Below are positions 30,551-39,073 of a stretch of DNA of 64,000 nucleotides, one piece after another; the stretch's first letter is position 1; the number at the start of each line of letters is the position of its first letter. Below the pieces are notes generated by a model that worked only from the letters and a program-made list of their open reading frames with translations, ran no database searches and was not told the origin of the DNA. The DNA lies in assembly GCF_004114975.1 (NCBI RefSeq), contig NZ_CP030051.1, forward strand, positions 5,766,001-5,830,000. The letters run 5' to 3'. The position numbers were made by a program, and so were the translations under genes. This stretch comes from Bradyrhizobium guangdongense (GTDB lineage Bacteria; Pseudomonadota; Alphaproteobacteria; Rhizobiales; Xanthobacteraceae).

Positions 30551-31426
30551 TCACCGACCCCAGCGGTCCGACCAGATCTTCTCGCCGATCGTGCAGCTCA
30601 CGCGCGGCTCCTTGTCCTTGTCGGCAACGTGCACCACCGGACGATCCGGCGTGCGGCCGGCGACCTCCATCAGCAGCTTGGTGCGAATTGCCTCCTTGAA
30701 CTTCTCGCGCCCCTTGATCGCAATCACGAAGGAGCCGGGACCGCCGATGACGCAATCCTCGTAATAATAATCGAGATTGTCGATATCCATGGTCGAATAG
30801 GATGGCTCCTTGACCATGATCGGCAGGCCGTTGATGACGATGCCCTTCTCGAGCGCAGCATCCCGCGCAAGCGTCACCGGGCCGCCATTGTTGTTCGGAC
30901 CGTCACCGGAAATGTCGATGACGCGACGAAGCCCGTGATAGGGATCCTCGTCGAACAGCGGCATCGCAAATCCGATCGCGCCCGATATCGAGGTGCGCGA
31001 GGCGCGTCGGATCGGCGTCTTCATGATCTCGGCCGCAACCGCATCCGCCGTCTCCGGCCCGTCGATGAGGCGCCAGGGGATGATGATCTTCTGGTCGTTT
31101 GACGCAGCCCATTCGAAATAGGTTACCGCGATCCTGCCAGCGGGGCCGGCCTTCAGCGCTTGCAAGAACTCCTTGGATTGGATCGCTTGCGCATAACCCT
31201 CGCGCTGGATCGCGAGTTCGTCCATGTCCATGGAGTAGGAGACGTCGACCGCGAGGATCAGCTCGACGTCGACCGACTGCGCATCTCCGTCAGCCGCCTG
31301 TCGCTGCCGCGACGATTCGAATTTCGACGGTCCGGATTTGGGACCTGGTGCCGCGATGCTCGCGACGTCCCCTCCGGCAAGTACGCCGGACACCAGCACA
31401 GCCCCGATCGAGAAAAGCAAGCGCAT
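30551..31426 (-). CDS. DUF1194 protein (von Willebrand A-like, exported)
   Basis: 291 residues with a signal peptide (about 1-25). VDVELILAVDVSYSMD carries a MIDAS-like D-x-S-x-S, followed by ELAIQREGYAQAI, RRVIDISGDGPNNN and GIVINGLPIM, the pattern of DUF1194, a vWA-like domain in alphaproteobacteria. It probably binds a divalent metal and a protein partner in the periplasm; function unknown. Cys pairs near the C-terminus (DCVIGG, VSCTIG) may form a disulfide. Confidence 0.85.
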   Translation of the reverse strand: MRLLFSIGAVLVSGVLAGGDVASIAAPGPKSGPSKFESSRQRQAADGDAQSVDVELILAVDVSYSMDMDELAIQREGYAQAIQSKEFLQALKAGPAGRIAVTYFEWAASNDQKIIIPWRLIDGPETADAVAAEIMKTPIRRASRTSISGAIGFAMPLFDEDPYHGLRRVIDISGDGPNNNGGPVTLARDAALEKGIVINGLPIMVKEPSYSTMDIDNLDYYYEDCVIGGPGSFVIAIKGREKFKEAIRTKLLMEVAGRTPDRPVVHVADKDKEPRVSCTIGEKIWSDRWGR

Positions 31427-31510
31427 CGCGGCCTCCCGTCGTATGACGCGATGGTGACACGCAAACGTCCTGCCGCAAAGTGCGAAGATCGCTTGCGCTT
31501 CACATTCAGG

Positions 31511-31555
31511 TTAGAGATTTGCAGGCTAGAGATTGGCAAGCTAGAGATTGGCAAC
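31511..31555. repeat. Three tandem 15-bp repeats, (C/T)TAGAGATTGGCAAG
   Basis: Copies at 31511-31525, 31526-31540 and 31541-31555; the last two differ only at the final base. The repeat unit is 15 bp with no spacers, so it is a minisatellite-like tract, not CRISPR. It lies in the gap before the fluoride riboswitch. Confidence 0.85.
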
Positions 31556-31685
31556 TTGGAGTCTTGGTGCGCCAGCGCGAAATCGCCGCCATGTCGCCAC
31601 GCTTGCGCCGCCGCACCTTCGCGCCAAGGGACCGCGTGCTGCCCCCACTTGTTCCCTGTGATTTCCATGCTAGGCTGACGACACA

Positions 31686-31752
31686 GATGGGGATGGAGTC
31701 CCCCGACAACCGCCCGGCGGTCGAACAACCGTAATGGGCTGATGACTCCTGC
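31686..31752 (+). promoter_or_regulatory. Fluoride riboswitch (crcB motif)
   Basis: The sequence has every hallmark of the fluoride aptamer: GGGGATGGAGTCCCCC, then ACAACCGCCC, a variable hairpin, and GGGCTGATGACTCC. Stem GGGG (31689-31692) pairs CCCC (31701-31704); loop GGAGTC (31695-31700) forms the long-range pairing with GACTCC (31744-31749); GCCC (31712-31715) pairs GGGC (31736-31739). Downstream genes are crcB fluoride channels, confirming the class. It should switch the following operon on with fluoride. Confidence 0.9.
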
Positions 31753-31760
31753 TCGAGGTG

Positions 31761-31820
31761 AGGCAATGTGCCCTTGCCTTTGGTGGGAGCATGGAGAAGC
31801 CCGCCGATGGCGGGTTTTTT
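31761..31820 (+). terminator. Riboswitch expression platform with intrinsic terminator
   Basis: A weak hairpin AGGCAA/TTGCCT (31761-31779) precedes a typical intrinsic terminator: stem CCCGCC (31800-31805)/GGCGGG (31809-31814), loop GAT, then six T. It lies 26 nt before the GTG of the MFS gene, so it must be overcome for expression. Ligand-dependent antitermination is the likely mechanism, though the 45-nt gap from the aptamer is long. Confidence 0.8.
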
Positions 31821-31845
31821 GTTGACCGAGACATAAGGGCAGGAC

Positions 31846-33054
31846 GTGACGACGACGACACCTCATGCGCGGACCAAGCTACCCAGGGGAATCTGGGTGC
31901 TCGGCTTCGTCTCGATGCTGATGGACGTCTCCTCCGAGATGATCCACGCGCTGCTGCCAGTCTATCTCGTCACCGTGCTCGGCGCCTCCACGCTCACGGT
32001 CGGCTTCATCGAGGGCATCGCGGAGGCGACCGCCGCGATCACGAAAATCTTCTCGGGAGCCCTGTCGGATTGGCTCGGCCGCCGGAAGCTGCTTGCCGCG
32101 CTCGGCTATGGGCTGGCCGCGGTGACCAAGCCGTTGTTTCCGCTCGCGCCGAGCGTCGGCTGGCTGGTCGCGGCCCGCTTCATCGATCGCGTCGGCAAGG
32201 GCATTCGCGGCGCTCCCCGCGACGCGCTGATCGCCGACATCGCGCCCGCCGGCCTGCGCGGCGCGAGCTTCGGCCTGCGGCAATCGCTCGACACCGTCGG
32301 CGCCTTTGTCGGGCCACTTTCCGCGATCGGGTTGATGTGGTGGACATCGGATCATTTTGCCGCCGTGTTCTGGGTGGCGGTCGTGCCGGCGTTCTTGTCC
32401 TTTGGACTGATTGCGTTCGCAGTCGAGGAGCCGGAACCGGATGCGAGCCGCGAGCCTGCGAAGAACCCGCTCAACGCGGCCGCAATGCGGCAGCTCGGAC
32501 CGATCTATTGGCGCATCGTCGCGGTCGGCGTCGTCTTCACGCTCGCCCGATTCAGCGAAGCCTTTCTGATCCTGCGCGCCCAGAACATCGGGCTCAATGC
32601 AATGTGGGTTCCGGCGGTGCTGGTGCTGATGAACATCGTCTACGCGCTTTCGGCCTATCCGGCCGGCGCGCTGTCGGATCGGATCAACCGGACCGCCCTG
32701 CTCGCGCTCGGCCTCGTCGTTCTGGCCTGCGCCGACCTCGCACTCGCGCTGCTGCCTGATCTGACCGGCCTCGCGCTCGGCGTCGTGCTGTGGGGGCTGC
32801 ATATGGGACTGACCCAAGGCTTGCTCGCGGCCCTCGTCGCCGATACGGCACCCCCAGCGCTGCGCGGCACCGCGTTCGGCTATTTCAATCTGTTCACGGG
32901 CCTTGCGATGCTGGCCGCGAGCGTCATCGCCGGTGCGCTGTGGGACGCCTATGGTCCGGTCGGTACGTTCCTTGCCGGACTCGGCTTCACGCTGGCTGCG
33001 CTCGTGGGACTGCTCGCAATTGGCAACGGTCTGACGGTGGAGGACAAGGGGTGA
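31846..33054 (+). CDS. MFS transporter in fluoride operon
   Basis: 402 residues, 12 helices, start GTG 31846 behind GCAGGA. MFS signature loops: SGALSDWLGRRKLLAALG (helix 2-3) and RFIDRVGKGIRGAPRDALIAD (helix 4 region, typical of the YfcJ/YcaD-like drug-efflux branch), with GALSDRINRTALL in the second half. As the first gene behind a fluoride riboswitch it is likely to export a compound linked to fluoride stress, or fluoride itself; this is inferred. It is 16 bp from the first crcB. Confidence 0.85.
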   Translation: MTTTTPHARTKLPRGIWVLGFVSMLMDVSSEMIHALLPVYLVTVLGASTLTVGFIEGIAEATAAITKIFSGALSDWLGRRKLLAALGYGLAAVTKPLFPLAPSVGWLVAARFIDRVGKGIRGAPRDALIADIAPAGLRGASFGLRQSLDTVGAFVGPLSAIGLMWWTSDHFAAVFWVAVVPAFLSFGLIAFAVEEPEPDASREPAKNPLNAAAMRQLGPIYWRIVAVGVVFTLARFSEAFLILRAQNIGLNAMWVPAVLVLMNIVYALSAYPAGALSDRINRTALLALGLVVLACADLALALLPDLTGLALGVVLWGLHMGLTQGLLAALVADTAPPALRGTAFGYFNLFTGLAMLAASVIAGALWDAYGPVGTFLAGLGFTLAALVGLLAIGNGLTVEDKG

Positions 33055-33070
33055 CGGGGAGCTGTTCATC

Positions 33071-33460
33071 GTGTTGAGCGGAGTCATCGCAATCATGGTC
33101 GGCGGCGCGCTGGGCGGCTGCACCCGCTATCTCGTCTCCGGCGCGATCGCGCGGCGGCTGGGCGAGACCTTTCCCTGGGGCACCATGACCATCAACGTCA
33201 GCGGCGCCTTCCTGATCGGCATCCTCGGCGCGCTGGCGACCCATCCCGGCTCGGCGTTCGCCTCGCCCAATCCGTGGCTGTTCGCGGTAACAGGCTTTCT
33301 CGGCTGCTACACCACGGTGTCCTCGTTCAGCCTGCAAACGCTGACTCTGGCGCGCAACGGCGAGCCGATGCAGGCCATCGGCAATGTCGTGGCCTCGGTC
33401 GCCTTGTGCCTCGCTGCCGTCAGCTGCGGCTTTCTGCTTGCGGACAATCTGGGAGGCTAG
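33071..33460 (+). CDS. crcB: Fluoride channel subunit CrcB (first copy)
   Basis: 129 residues with four membrane segments. Fluc motifs: GGALGGCTRYLVS, the conserved INVSGAFLIGILG, and TGFLGCYTTVSSFSLQT with the Phe/Ser/Thr box. The start is GTG 33071. CrcB (Fluc) subunits pair to form dual-topology channels that let fluoride leave the cytoplasm. Two adjacent different copies usually form an obligate heterodimer with opposite orientation. Six bp separate it from the second copy. Confidence 0.93.
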   Translation: MLSGVIAIMVGGALGGCTRYLVSGAIARRLGETFPWGTMTINVSGAFLIGILGALATHPGSAFASPNPWLFAVTGFLGCYTTVSSFSLQTLTLARNGEPMQAIGNVVASVALCLAAVSCGFLLADNLGG

Positions 33461-33466
33461 CGTCAG

Positions 33467-33892
33467 ATGAAGCTCTCCTCCGCGGACCGCTGGCGCACGG
33501 CGATGCTCTATGCCTGGGTTTCCGCCGGCAGCATCGTCGGCGGGCTGACGCGTTATCTGGTGGGGCTTGCGCTCGATACCGGTCCCGGCTTTCCCTTCGC
33601 GACCCTGTTCATCAACGCGACAGGCTCACTCATCATCGGCTTCTACGCCACGTTGACCGGCCCCGATGGCCGCATGCTGGCGCGACCGGAGCACCGGCAA
33701 TTCGTCATGACCGGCTTCTGCGGCGGTTACACCACTTTCTCGACCTTCAGCCTCGAGACCTTCCGCCTGTTTCACGGCGGCATGAAATTCACTGCGCTCG
33801 CCTATATCGCCGCGTCCGTCGTCTGCTGGCTGGCGTCGGTATGGGCAGGGCATATGATCGCGAGCCACTACAACCGCTTGACCAGGAGTTGA
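33467..33892 (+). CDS. crcB: Fluoride channel subunit CrcB (second copy)
   Basis: 141 residues, four membrane segments: GSIVGGLTRYLVGLAL, FINATGSLIIGFYATL, MTGFCGGYTTFSTFSLETF. It has an N-terminal extension KLSSADRWRT and lower identity with the first copy, as expected for the partner of opposite membrane orientation. The stop is followed two bases later by the DUF190 gene. Confidence 0.93.
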   Translation: MKLSSADRWRTAMLYAWVSAGSIVGGLTRYLVGLALDTGPGFPFATLFINATGSLIIGFYATLTGPDGRMLARPEHRQFVMTGFCGGYTTFSTFSLETFRLFHGGMKFTALAYIAASVVCWLASVWAGHMIASHYNRLTRS

Positions 33893-33894
33893 CC

Positions 33895-34236
33895 ATGCAA
33901 ATCCCCAATCAGGCTGTTTCGCTCCGGATCTTCATCGGCGAGAGCGACCATTGCGACGGCAAGCCGCTCTATGAAGCCATCGTGATGGCAGCGCGCGAGC
34001 GACATCTCGCCGGCGCCACCGTGCTGCGCGGCCCGATGGGGTTCGGCAAGTCGAGCCGGCTGCACACCTCGAAGATCCTGCGGCTCTCGGAAGACCTGCC
34101 GCTGCTCATCGAGATCGTCGACAGCGAAGACAACATCAACGCATTCCTGCCCATCCTGGATGGCATGATGTCGAGCGGTCTGATCACCTTGGAGAAGGTG
34201 CAGGTCCTGCAATATGGTGCCAAGGCCGCGAGCTGA
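33895..34236 (+). CDS. DUF190 protein of the fluoride operon
   Basis: 113 residues, soluble. LRIFIGESDHCDGKPLYEAIVMAARERHLAGATVLRGPMGFG and LPLLIEIVDSEDNINAFLPIL are the DUF190 signature, a PII-like ferredoxin fold. DUF190 genes are regular neighbours of crcB, which suggests a regulator or sensor of the channel, but the role is unproven. ATG 33895 lies 2 bp behind crcB2. Confidence 0.9.
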   Translation: MQIPNQAVSLRIFIGESDHCDGKPLYEAIVMAARERHLAGATVLRGPMGFGKSSRLHTSKILRLSEDLPLLIEIVDSEDNINAFLPILDGMMSSGLITLEKVQVLQYGAKAAS

Positions 34237-34279
34237 TCGCTGCGGCTGGAACCCGAGCCCGCCGTGTCCAGGAGGCGGA

Positions 34280-34585
34280 ATGAACGACACCGTCACGACG
34301 CCGAAAACCAGGACGAAGACCAAGGTCGAGCGGCCGAAGCTGCACAAGGTCATCCTGATCAACGACGACTACACGCCGCGTGAGTTCGTCACGATGATCC
34401 TGAAGGCCGAATTCCGCATGACCGAGGATCAGGCCTACAAGGTGATGATCACGGCGCACAAGCTCGGCGCTTGCGTGGTCGCGGTGTTCACCAAGGATGT
34501 CGCGGAGACCAAGGCCACCCGCGCCACCGATGCCGGCCGTGCCAAGGGCTATCCGCTGCTGTTCACAACCGAGCCGGAGGAATAG
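34280..34585 (+). CDS. clpS: ATP-dependent Clp protease adaptor, ClpS2 type
   Basis: 101 residues from ATG 34280 with an ideal ribosome site (AGGAGG-CGGA). The core LHKVILINDDYTPREFVTMILKAEFRM holds the N-degron pocket (NDDYTP), followed by the VAETKATRATDAGRAKGYPLLFTTEPEE tail typical of the alphaproteobacterial ClpS2 paralogue rather than ClpS1. It delivers proteins with destabilising N-terminal residues to ClpAP. It lies 43 bp behind DUF190; whether it shares the fluoride transcript is unknown. Confidence 0.92.
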   Translation: MNDTVTTPKTRTKTKVERPKLHKVILINDDYTPREFVTMILKAEFRMTEDQAYKVMITAHKLGACVVAVFTKDVAETKATRATDAGRAKGYPLLFTTEPEE

Positions 34586-34589
34586 GCCG

Positions 34590-35543
34590 TCAGCTGCGGC
34601 GCGCCCGAGCCGTCTTGCGCGAGGTACTCGCGGACGGGCGCTCCTGAACATGGGTCCAGAACGCTTCCGCCGCCGGTGTCAGCCGCGATCTCGGACGGAA
34701 CACGTGGATCTCGATCGGAATCTCCCACTCCTGTCCGCCGGCCTTCACGAGCTCGCCCGACGCGAGCTGGTCAGCGATCAGGCTTTGCGGAAGCCAGGCC
34801 ATGCCGCGGCCGGCCTGAACCATGGTGACGAGCAGTTTTGCCAGATGCGACGTGAACGTCGGTTTCAGATGCGCCCCGAGCGGCGAGGCCGAGCGCACCG
34901 CGTCGAGAATTTTTCCCATTCCCGATTCCTGACGGTAGCTCAGGACCTGCACCGGTGCGGCCTCCGTTCCCGGCAGCCTGAAGCGCGGGGCCTTGCCTGA
35001 TCGCGACGCCGGCACGGATGCCGGAATCAAGAAATCATCGCCCACATGGACGGATCGGAACTGAGCCGTCGTCAATGCGCTGACCACGGCCGGGTGATGG
35101 TGGCAAAGCAGGAAATGTACCTCGCCGGCGAGCAGCATGCGCTCGCAGGCCTCCATATGGTTGGCGACCAGCTGGACGTTCGGCACGAACGCCAGCGTCG
35201 CCTCCACCTGCCGCAACCAATCCGGAAAGAACGTCAGCGACAGCGCGTTGGTCGAGGCGAATTTCAGCACATCCGAGGCGCCGCGCGCCAGCTCCTGCGC
35301 CTCGAGGCGGCCGGCGGACAAGCGGCGGATGATGTCCTCGGCGGTCAGGCGGAACGCATCGCCCGCAGCCGTGAGGCTCACCGCGTGCGTCGTGCGCTCG
35401 AACAGGGGGGCACCGGCCCACACTTCCAGCGCCTTGATCCTGCGGCTCAGAGCGGGCTGCGATGAATTCCGCTGCTCGGCCGCGCGCGAAAAGCTGCGGG
35501 TCGACGCCACCGCAATGAAATCGTGCAGCCAGTTGATCTCCAT
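34590..35543 (-). CDS. LysR-type transcriptional regulator
   Basis: 317 residues. The N-terminal winged helix reads WLHDFIAVASTRSFSRAAEQRNSSQPALSRRIKALE, the classical LysR HTH; the rest is a substrate-binding domain. It is transcribed away from the leuC-like gene 110 bp away, and a perfect palindrome of the LysR T-N11-A type lies in between, so it very probably controls the divergent operon in response to the transported or isomerised acid. Confidence 0.93.
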   Translation of the reverse strand: MEINWLHDFIAVASTRSFSRAAEQRNSSQPALSRRIKALEVWAGAPLFERTTHAVSLTAAGDAFRLTAEDIIRRLSAGRLEAQELARGASDVLKFASTNALSLTFFPDWLRQVEATLAFVPNVQLVANHMEACERMLLAGEVHFLLCHHHPAVVSALTTAQFRSVHVGDDFLIPASVPASRSGKAPRFRLPGTEAAPVQVLSYRQESGMGKILDAVRSASPLGAHLKPTFTSHLAKLLVTMVQAGRGMAWLPQSLIADQLASGELVKAGGQEWEIPIEIHVFRPRSRLTPAAEAFWTHVQERPSASTSRKTARARRS

Positions 35544-35556
35544 GAATCGCCCCGCT

Positions 35557-35573
35557 TATGCAAATTCTGCATA
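35557..35573. promoter_or_regulatory. LysR-type operator, TATGCA-N5-TGCATA
   Basis: A perfect 6-bp inverted repeat with 5-bp spacer (TATGCAAATTCTGCATA), containing T-N11-A, 14 bp upstream of the regulator start and 81 bp upstream of the leuC-like start. Position and symmetry fit the recognition site of the adjacent LysR protein. Confidence 0.75.
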
Positions 35574-35653
35574 ATCATATCATGAGGTGACATTGGATTT
35601 CCACTGACCCGGCCTGCACCCTCGAAGAAGTCAATTTCTCGCTGGGAGGCCGA

Positions 35654-37078
35654 ATGTCCGGGCGCACGCTTTACGACAAGCTGATCGATGCGCATGTGGT
35701 TCGCCGCCTCGACGATGACGGCCTCGTGCTGCTCTATGTCGATCGCACCGTCCTCAACGAATATACCAGCCCGCAGGCCTTTTCCGGTCTGCGCGCAGCG
35801 GGACGGAAAGTCTGGAACCCTTCCGCCGCGTTGATGGTGGTCGACCACGTCAACCCGACCGCCGCCCGCCGCACGCGGCAGATGCCGGACGCGGATGCCG
35901 CGCGGCAGGTGGATTATTTCGCCGACAATGCGCGCGATTTCGGCATCGAATATTTCGACATCCTCGATCCGCGCCAGGGCATCGAGCATGTCGTCGCGCC
36001 CGAACAGGGCCTAGTGATGCCAGGCATGGTGATAGCCGCCGGCGACAGCCACACCACCGCCTATGGCGCCTTCGGCGCGCTCGGCTACGGCATCGGTACC
36101 TCCGACATCGAGCATTATCTGGCGACCTCGACGGTGCGTTACCGCCGCCTCAAGACGATGCTCATCAATGTGATCGGACGTCCGCCGCTCGGGGTCACGC
36201 CAAAGGACCTCGTCATGGAGATCATCCGGCGCATCGGTGCCGATGGCGCCGCCGGCTATGCCGTTGAGTTCGCCGGTCCTGCCGTGACCGCGATGAGCGT
36301 CGAGGGACGCATCGTGATGTTGATCATGATCGTCGAGGCCGGCGCGCGGGGCGTCGTCATCGCGCCCGACCAGAAGGTGCTCGCGTATCTCGAGGGAAGA
36401 CCGCGCGCACCGAAAGGCGAAATGTGGGAGCGCGCCGCCAATGCCTGGCTGCAGCTTCGCTCCGATTCCGACGCCCGCTTCGACCGGGAGATAACGCTCG
36501 AGGCCGGCGAGGTCGCACCGCTGGTGACGTGGGGCACGAGCCCGGACCAGGCGATCGCCGTGACCGACCGCGTCCCGGATCCCGACAGCCACGTCGCAGG
36601 ACAGCGCAAGGCAGCAGCCGCGCGCGCGCTCGCCTATATGGGCCTGAGGCCGGGAACACCGATCCAGTCGGTACCGATCGACTTCGCTTTCATCGGCTCC
36701 TGCACCAATTCACGCATCGAGGATCTGCGCGATGCGGCGAAGATCTTCAGGGGGCGTCATGTCGCATCGGGCGTTCGCGCCATCGTCGTCCCCGGCTCGA
36801 CGCAGGTCCGCGCTCAGGCCGAGGCGGAAGGGATCGCGCAAATCCTGATCGATGCAGGTGTGGAGTGGCGACAGTCCGGCTGCTCGATGTGCCTTGCCAT
36901 GAACGACGACATCCTTGCACCGGGACAGCGCTCGGCCTCCTCGACCAATCGCAATTTCGAAGGTCGCCAGGGACCCGGCGCCCGGACGCATCTGATGAGC
37001 CCCGCGATGGTCGCGGCCGCCGCGGTTACGGGCCGCATCACCGACGTGCGCAGCCTGATCGGGGGAGATTTGCCATGA
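35654..37078 (+). CDS. leuC: Aconitase-family dehydratase, large subunit (LeuC-like)
   Basis: 474 residues, normal for LeuC. RTLYDKLIDAHVV, the VVDHVNPT start of domain 1, AGDSHTTAYGAFGAL, and Fe-S ligands in SCTNSRIEDLR and SGCSMCLAMNDD are all present, ending with GRQGPGARTHLMSPAMVAAAA. LeuCD isomerise isopropylmalate, but the family also includes methylmalate/dimethylmalate dehydratases. Being next to a LysR gene and a hydroxycarboxylate transporter rather than leu genes suggests a catabolic role. It overlaps leuD by four bases (ATGA). Confidence 0.9.
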   Translation: MSGRTLYDKLIDAHVVRRLDDDGLVLLYVDRTVLNEYTSPQAFSGLRAAGRKVWNPSAALMVVDHVNPTAARRTRQMPDADAARQVDYFADNARDFGIEYFDILDPRQGIEHVVAPEQGLVMPGMVIAAGDSHTTAYGAFGALGYGIGTSDIEHYLATSTVRYRRLKTMLINVIGRPPLGVTPKDLVMEIIRRIGADGAAGYAVEFAGPAVTAMSVEGRIVMLIMIVEAGARGVVIAPDQKVLAYLEGRPRAPKGEMWERAANAWLQLRSDSDARFDREITLEAGEVAPLVTWGTSPDQAIAVTDRVPDPDSHVAGQRKAAAARALAYMGLRPGTPIQSVPIDFAFIGSCTNSRIEDLRDAAKIFRGRHVASGVRAIVVPGSTQVRAQAEAEGIAQILIDAGVEWRQSGCSMCLAMNDDILAPGQRSASSTNRNFEGRQGPGARTHLMSPAMVAAAAVTGRITDVRSLIGGDLP

Positions 37079-37677
37079 CGCCTTTCCGTTGCGTCTCGGG
37101 AGCCGCCGCGCCGATGACGACGCCGAATATCGACACCGACGTGATCATGCCAAAGATGTTCCTGAAGGGCGTCGATCGCAGCGGCCTCGGCGAAGGCGCC
37201 TTCCACCTGCTCCGCTTCATCGAGGACAAGCCCAATCCCGGCTTCGTGCTGAACCGGGATGGCTATCGCGACACTTGCTTCCTCGTGGTCGGCCCAAATT
37301 TCGGCTGCGGATCGAGCCGCGAGCATGCCGTGTGGGGCCTTCAACAGCTCGGCATTCGCGCCCTGATCGGCACCAGCTTCGCCGGGATCTTCAACGACAA
37401 TTGCGCCAATAACGGCTTGCTGACGATCAGCCTCGATGCAGCCACGGTCGGCACGCTCGCCGAGATCGTCGCGGATCCCGGGAGCAACAGGCTCACGGTC
37501 GATCTCGAGCAGCAGATCATCCGCGTCGATGGTGGCGGCAATATCCCCTTCGCGATCGAACCAGCCCGGAAGGAGGCCTTTCTCACGGGACGCGATGCGA
37601 TCAGCTCGACGCTCGCCTTTGCCGATGACATCCGCACCTTCGAGGTGCGGCACCGGGCGGACAATCCCTGGTTCTGA
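37075..37677 (+). CDS. leuD: Aconitase-family dehydratase, small subunit (LeuD-like)
   Basis: 200 residues. NIDTDVIMPKMFLKG and GPNFGCGSSREHAVWGLQQLGIRALIGTSFAGIFNDNC are the swivel-domain motifs of LeuD. It is translated from ATG 37075 inside the leuC stop and forms the heterodimer with it. Same reservation about substrate as for the large subunit. Confidence 0.9.
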   Translation: MTPFRCVSGAAAPMTTPNIDTDVIMPKMFLKGVDRSGLGEGAFHLLRFIEDKPNPGFVLNRDGYRDTCFLVVGPNFGCGSSREHAVWGLQQLGIRALIGTSFAGIFNDNCANNGLLTISLDAATVGTLAEIVADPGSNRLTVDLEQQIIRVDGGGNIPFAIEPARKEAFLTGRDAISSTLAFADDIRTFEVRHRADNPWF

Positions 37678-37724
37678 GTCCGCGCACGCAATCAAGAAAA
37701 CGAAACGACACAAGGGAGGCAATC

Positions 37725-39032
37725 TTGACCGACACCGCCATCAAGGTCGAGGACGCGGCGGAACCATCCGCGCTCGCCGCGCTGAAAATCGGCCCGCTGC
37801 CGATCACCGTCTATGTTCCCGCAGCCCTGGTCTGCGCCGCCGCGGTCTACTCGGGAAAGCTGCCGAATGACGTGATCGGCGGGCTCTCGGTGCTGATGCT
37901 GCTCGGCTTCCTCTTGGGCAAGCTCGGCCAGACCATCCCGCTTCTGAAGCGGATCGGCGGCACGGCCATCATGTGCCTGTTCGTGCCGGCGGCGCTGGTC
38001 GCCTACGGCCTGATGCCGGAGACGGCGCTCAAGGCAATGGCGACGACGTTCCGCACCGCTAACTTCCAGTACTTCTTCATTGCCTGCCTCGTCGCCGGCT
38101 CGATTCTCGGCATGCCGCATCGCGTGCTGGTGCAGGGATTCCTCCGCATGTTCGTGCCGCTGCTGGTCGGCACGCTCAGCGCCATCGCGATCGGCGTCAC
38201 GGTCGGACTGCTGTTCGGCCACAGCCCGAAGGAGACGTTCTTCTTCGTAATCATCCCGATCATCGGCGGCGGTCTCGCCGAAGGCGTGCTGCCACTGTCG
38301 ATCGCCTATGCGGAGATGCTGCACCGGCCGCAAGGAGAGCTGGTGGCGCAGATGGTCCCGGCGGCGCTGCTCGGCAACGTCGTCGCCATCGTCGCGGCGG
38401 GCTTGCTCGCGCGCCTCGCGGAGAAGCGGCGCGATCTCAACGGCCGGGGCATGCTGGTCAAGACAGGCGACGACGACATTCTCGGTCCCGCGCGTTCGGA
38501 CCATCCGATCGATCTCGGCCTCCTGGGCGCGGGCATCGTGCTGTCCTGCGTGCTGTTCGTGCTCGGCATGGTGCTCGCGCCCTATACCGGCATTCCCGGC
38601 CCGATCCTGATGATCATCGCGGCCGTCGCGCTCAAGCTGACAAAATTGCTGCCGGCTGAGATGGAGCTCGGCGCCTACCAGATCAACAAATTCATGTCGA
38701 CCAATCTCACCTTCGCGATCCTGGTGGCGATGGGAGCGTTGCTGGTGTCGTGGCAACAGCTCGTGGCATCCTTCAATCCCGGCTACATCGCGATCTGCAC
38801 GACGACGGTGCTGGCAATGGTCACCTCCGGCTTCTTCGTCGGAAAGTGGCTGAACATGTATCCGGTCGAGGCCGCGATCGTCACCGCCTGCCATTCGGGA
38901 CTGGGCGGCACCGGCGACATTCTCGGCGCTGCGGACCGCATGGGTCTGATGGCCTTCGCCCAGATTGCAACCCGCGTCGGCGGCGCCATCATGATCGTGA
39001 TCGCAACGTTGGCGATGAAGGTCGTGTATTGA
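37725..39032 (+). CDS. 2-hydroxycarboxylate transporter family (CitS/MleP-like)
   Basis: 435 residues, about 11 membrane segments, start TTG 37725 with GGGAGG 7 nt upstream. The two re-entrant GGxG-type loops of the 2HCT family are clear: IIPIIGGGLAEGVLPLS (about 186-202) and CHSGLGGTGDILGAADRMGLM (about 387-407). These proteins carry citrate, malate or related 2-hydroxy acids with Na+ or H+. Together with LeuCD and LysR it suggests uptake and dehydration of a branched 2-hydroxy dicarboxylate such as citramalate or an alkylmalate. Confidence 0.9.
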   Translation: MTDTAIKVEDAAEPSALAALKIGPLPITVYVPAALVCAAAVYSGKLPNDVIGGLSVLMLLGFLLGKLGQTIPLLKRIGGTAIMCLFVPAALVAYGLMPETALKAMATTFRTANFQYFFIACLVAGSILGMPHRVLVQGFLRMFVPLLVGTLSAIAIGVTVGLLFGHSPKETFFFVIIPIIGGGLAEGVLPLSIAYAEMLHRPQGELVAQMVPAALLGNVVAIVAAGLLARLAEKRRDLNGRGMLVKTGDDDILGPARSDHPIDLGLLGAGIVLSCVLFVLGMVLAPYTGIPGPILMIIAAVALKLTKLLPAEMELGAYQINKFMSTNLTFAILVAMGALLVSWQQLVASFNPGYIAICTTTVLAMVTSGFFVGKWLNMYPVEAAIVTACHSGLGGTGDILGAADRMGLMAFAQIATRVGGAIMIVIATLAMKVVY

Positions 39033-39073
39033 AATGCATCACGCGGTGGCAGGCAATCGCGCTTGCCGCCACG

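Noticed and set aside
31511..31555. CRISPR-like repeats
   Set aside because: Units are 15 bp and directly adjacent without spacers.
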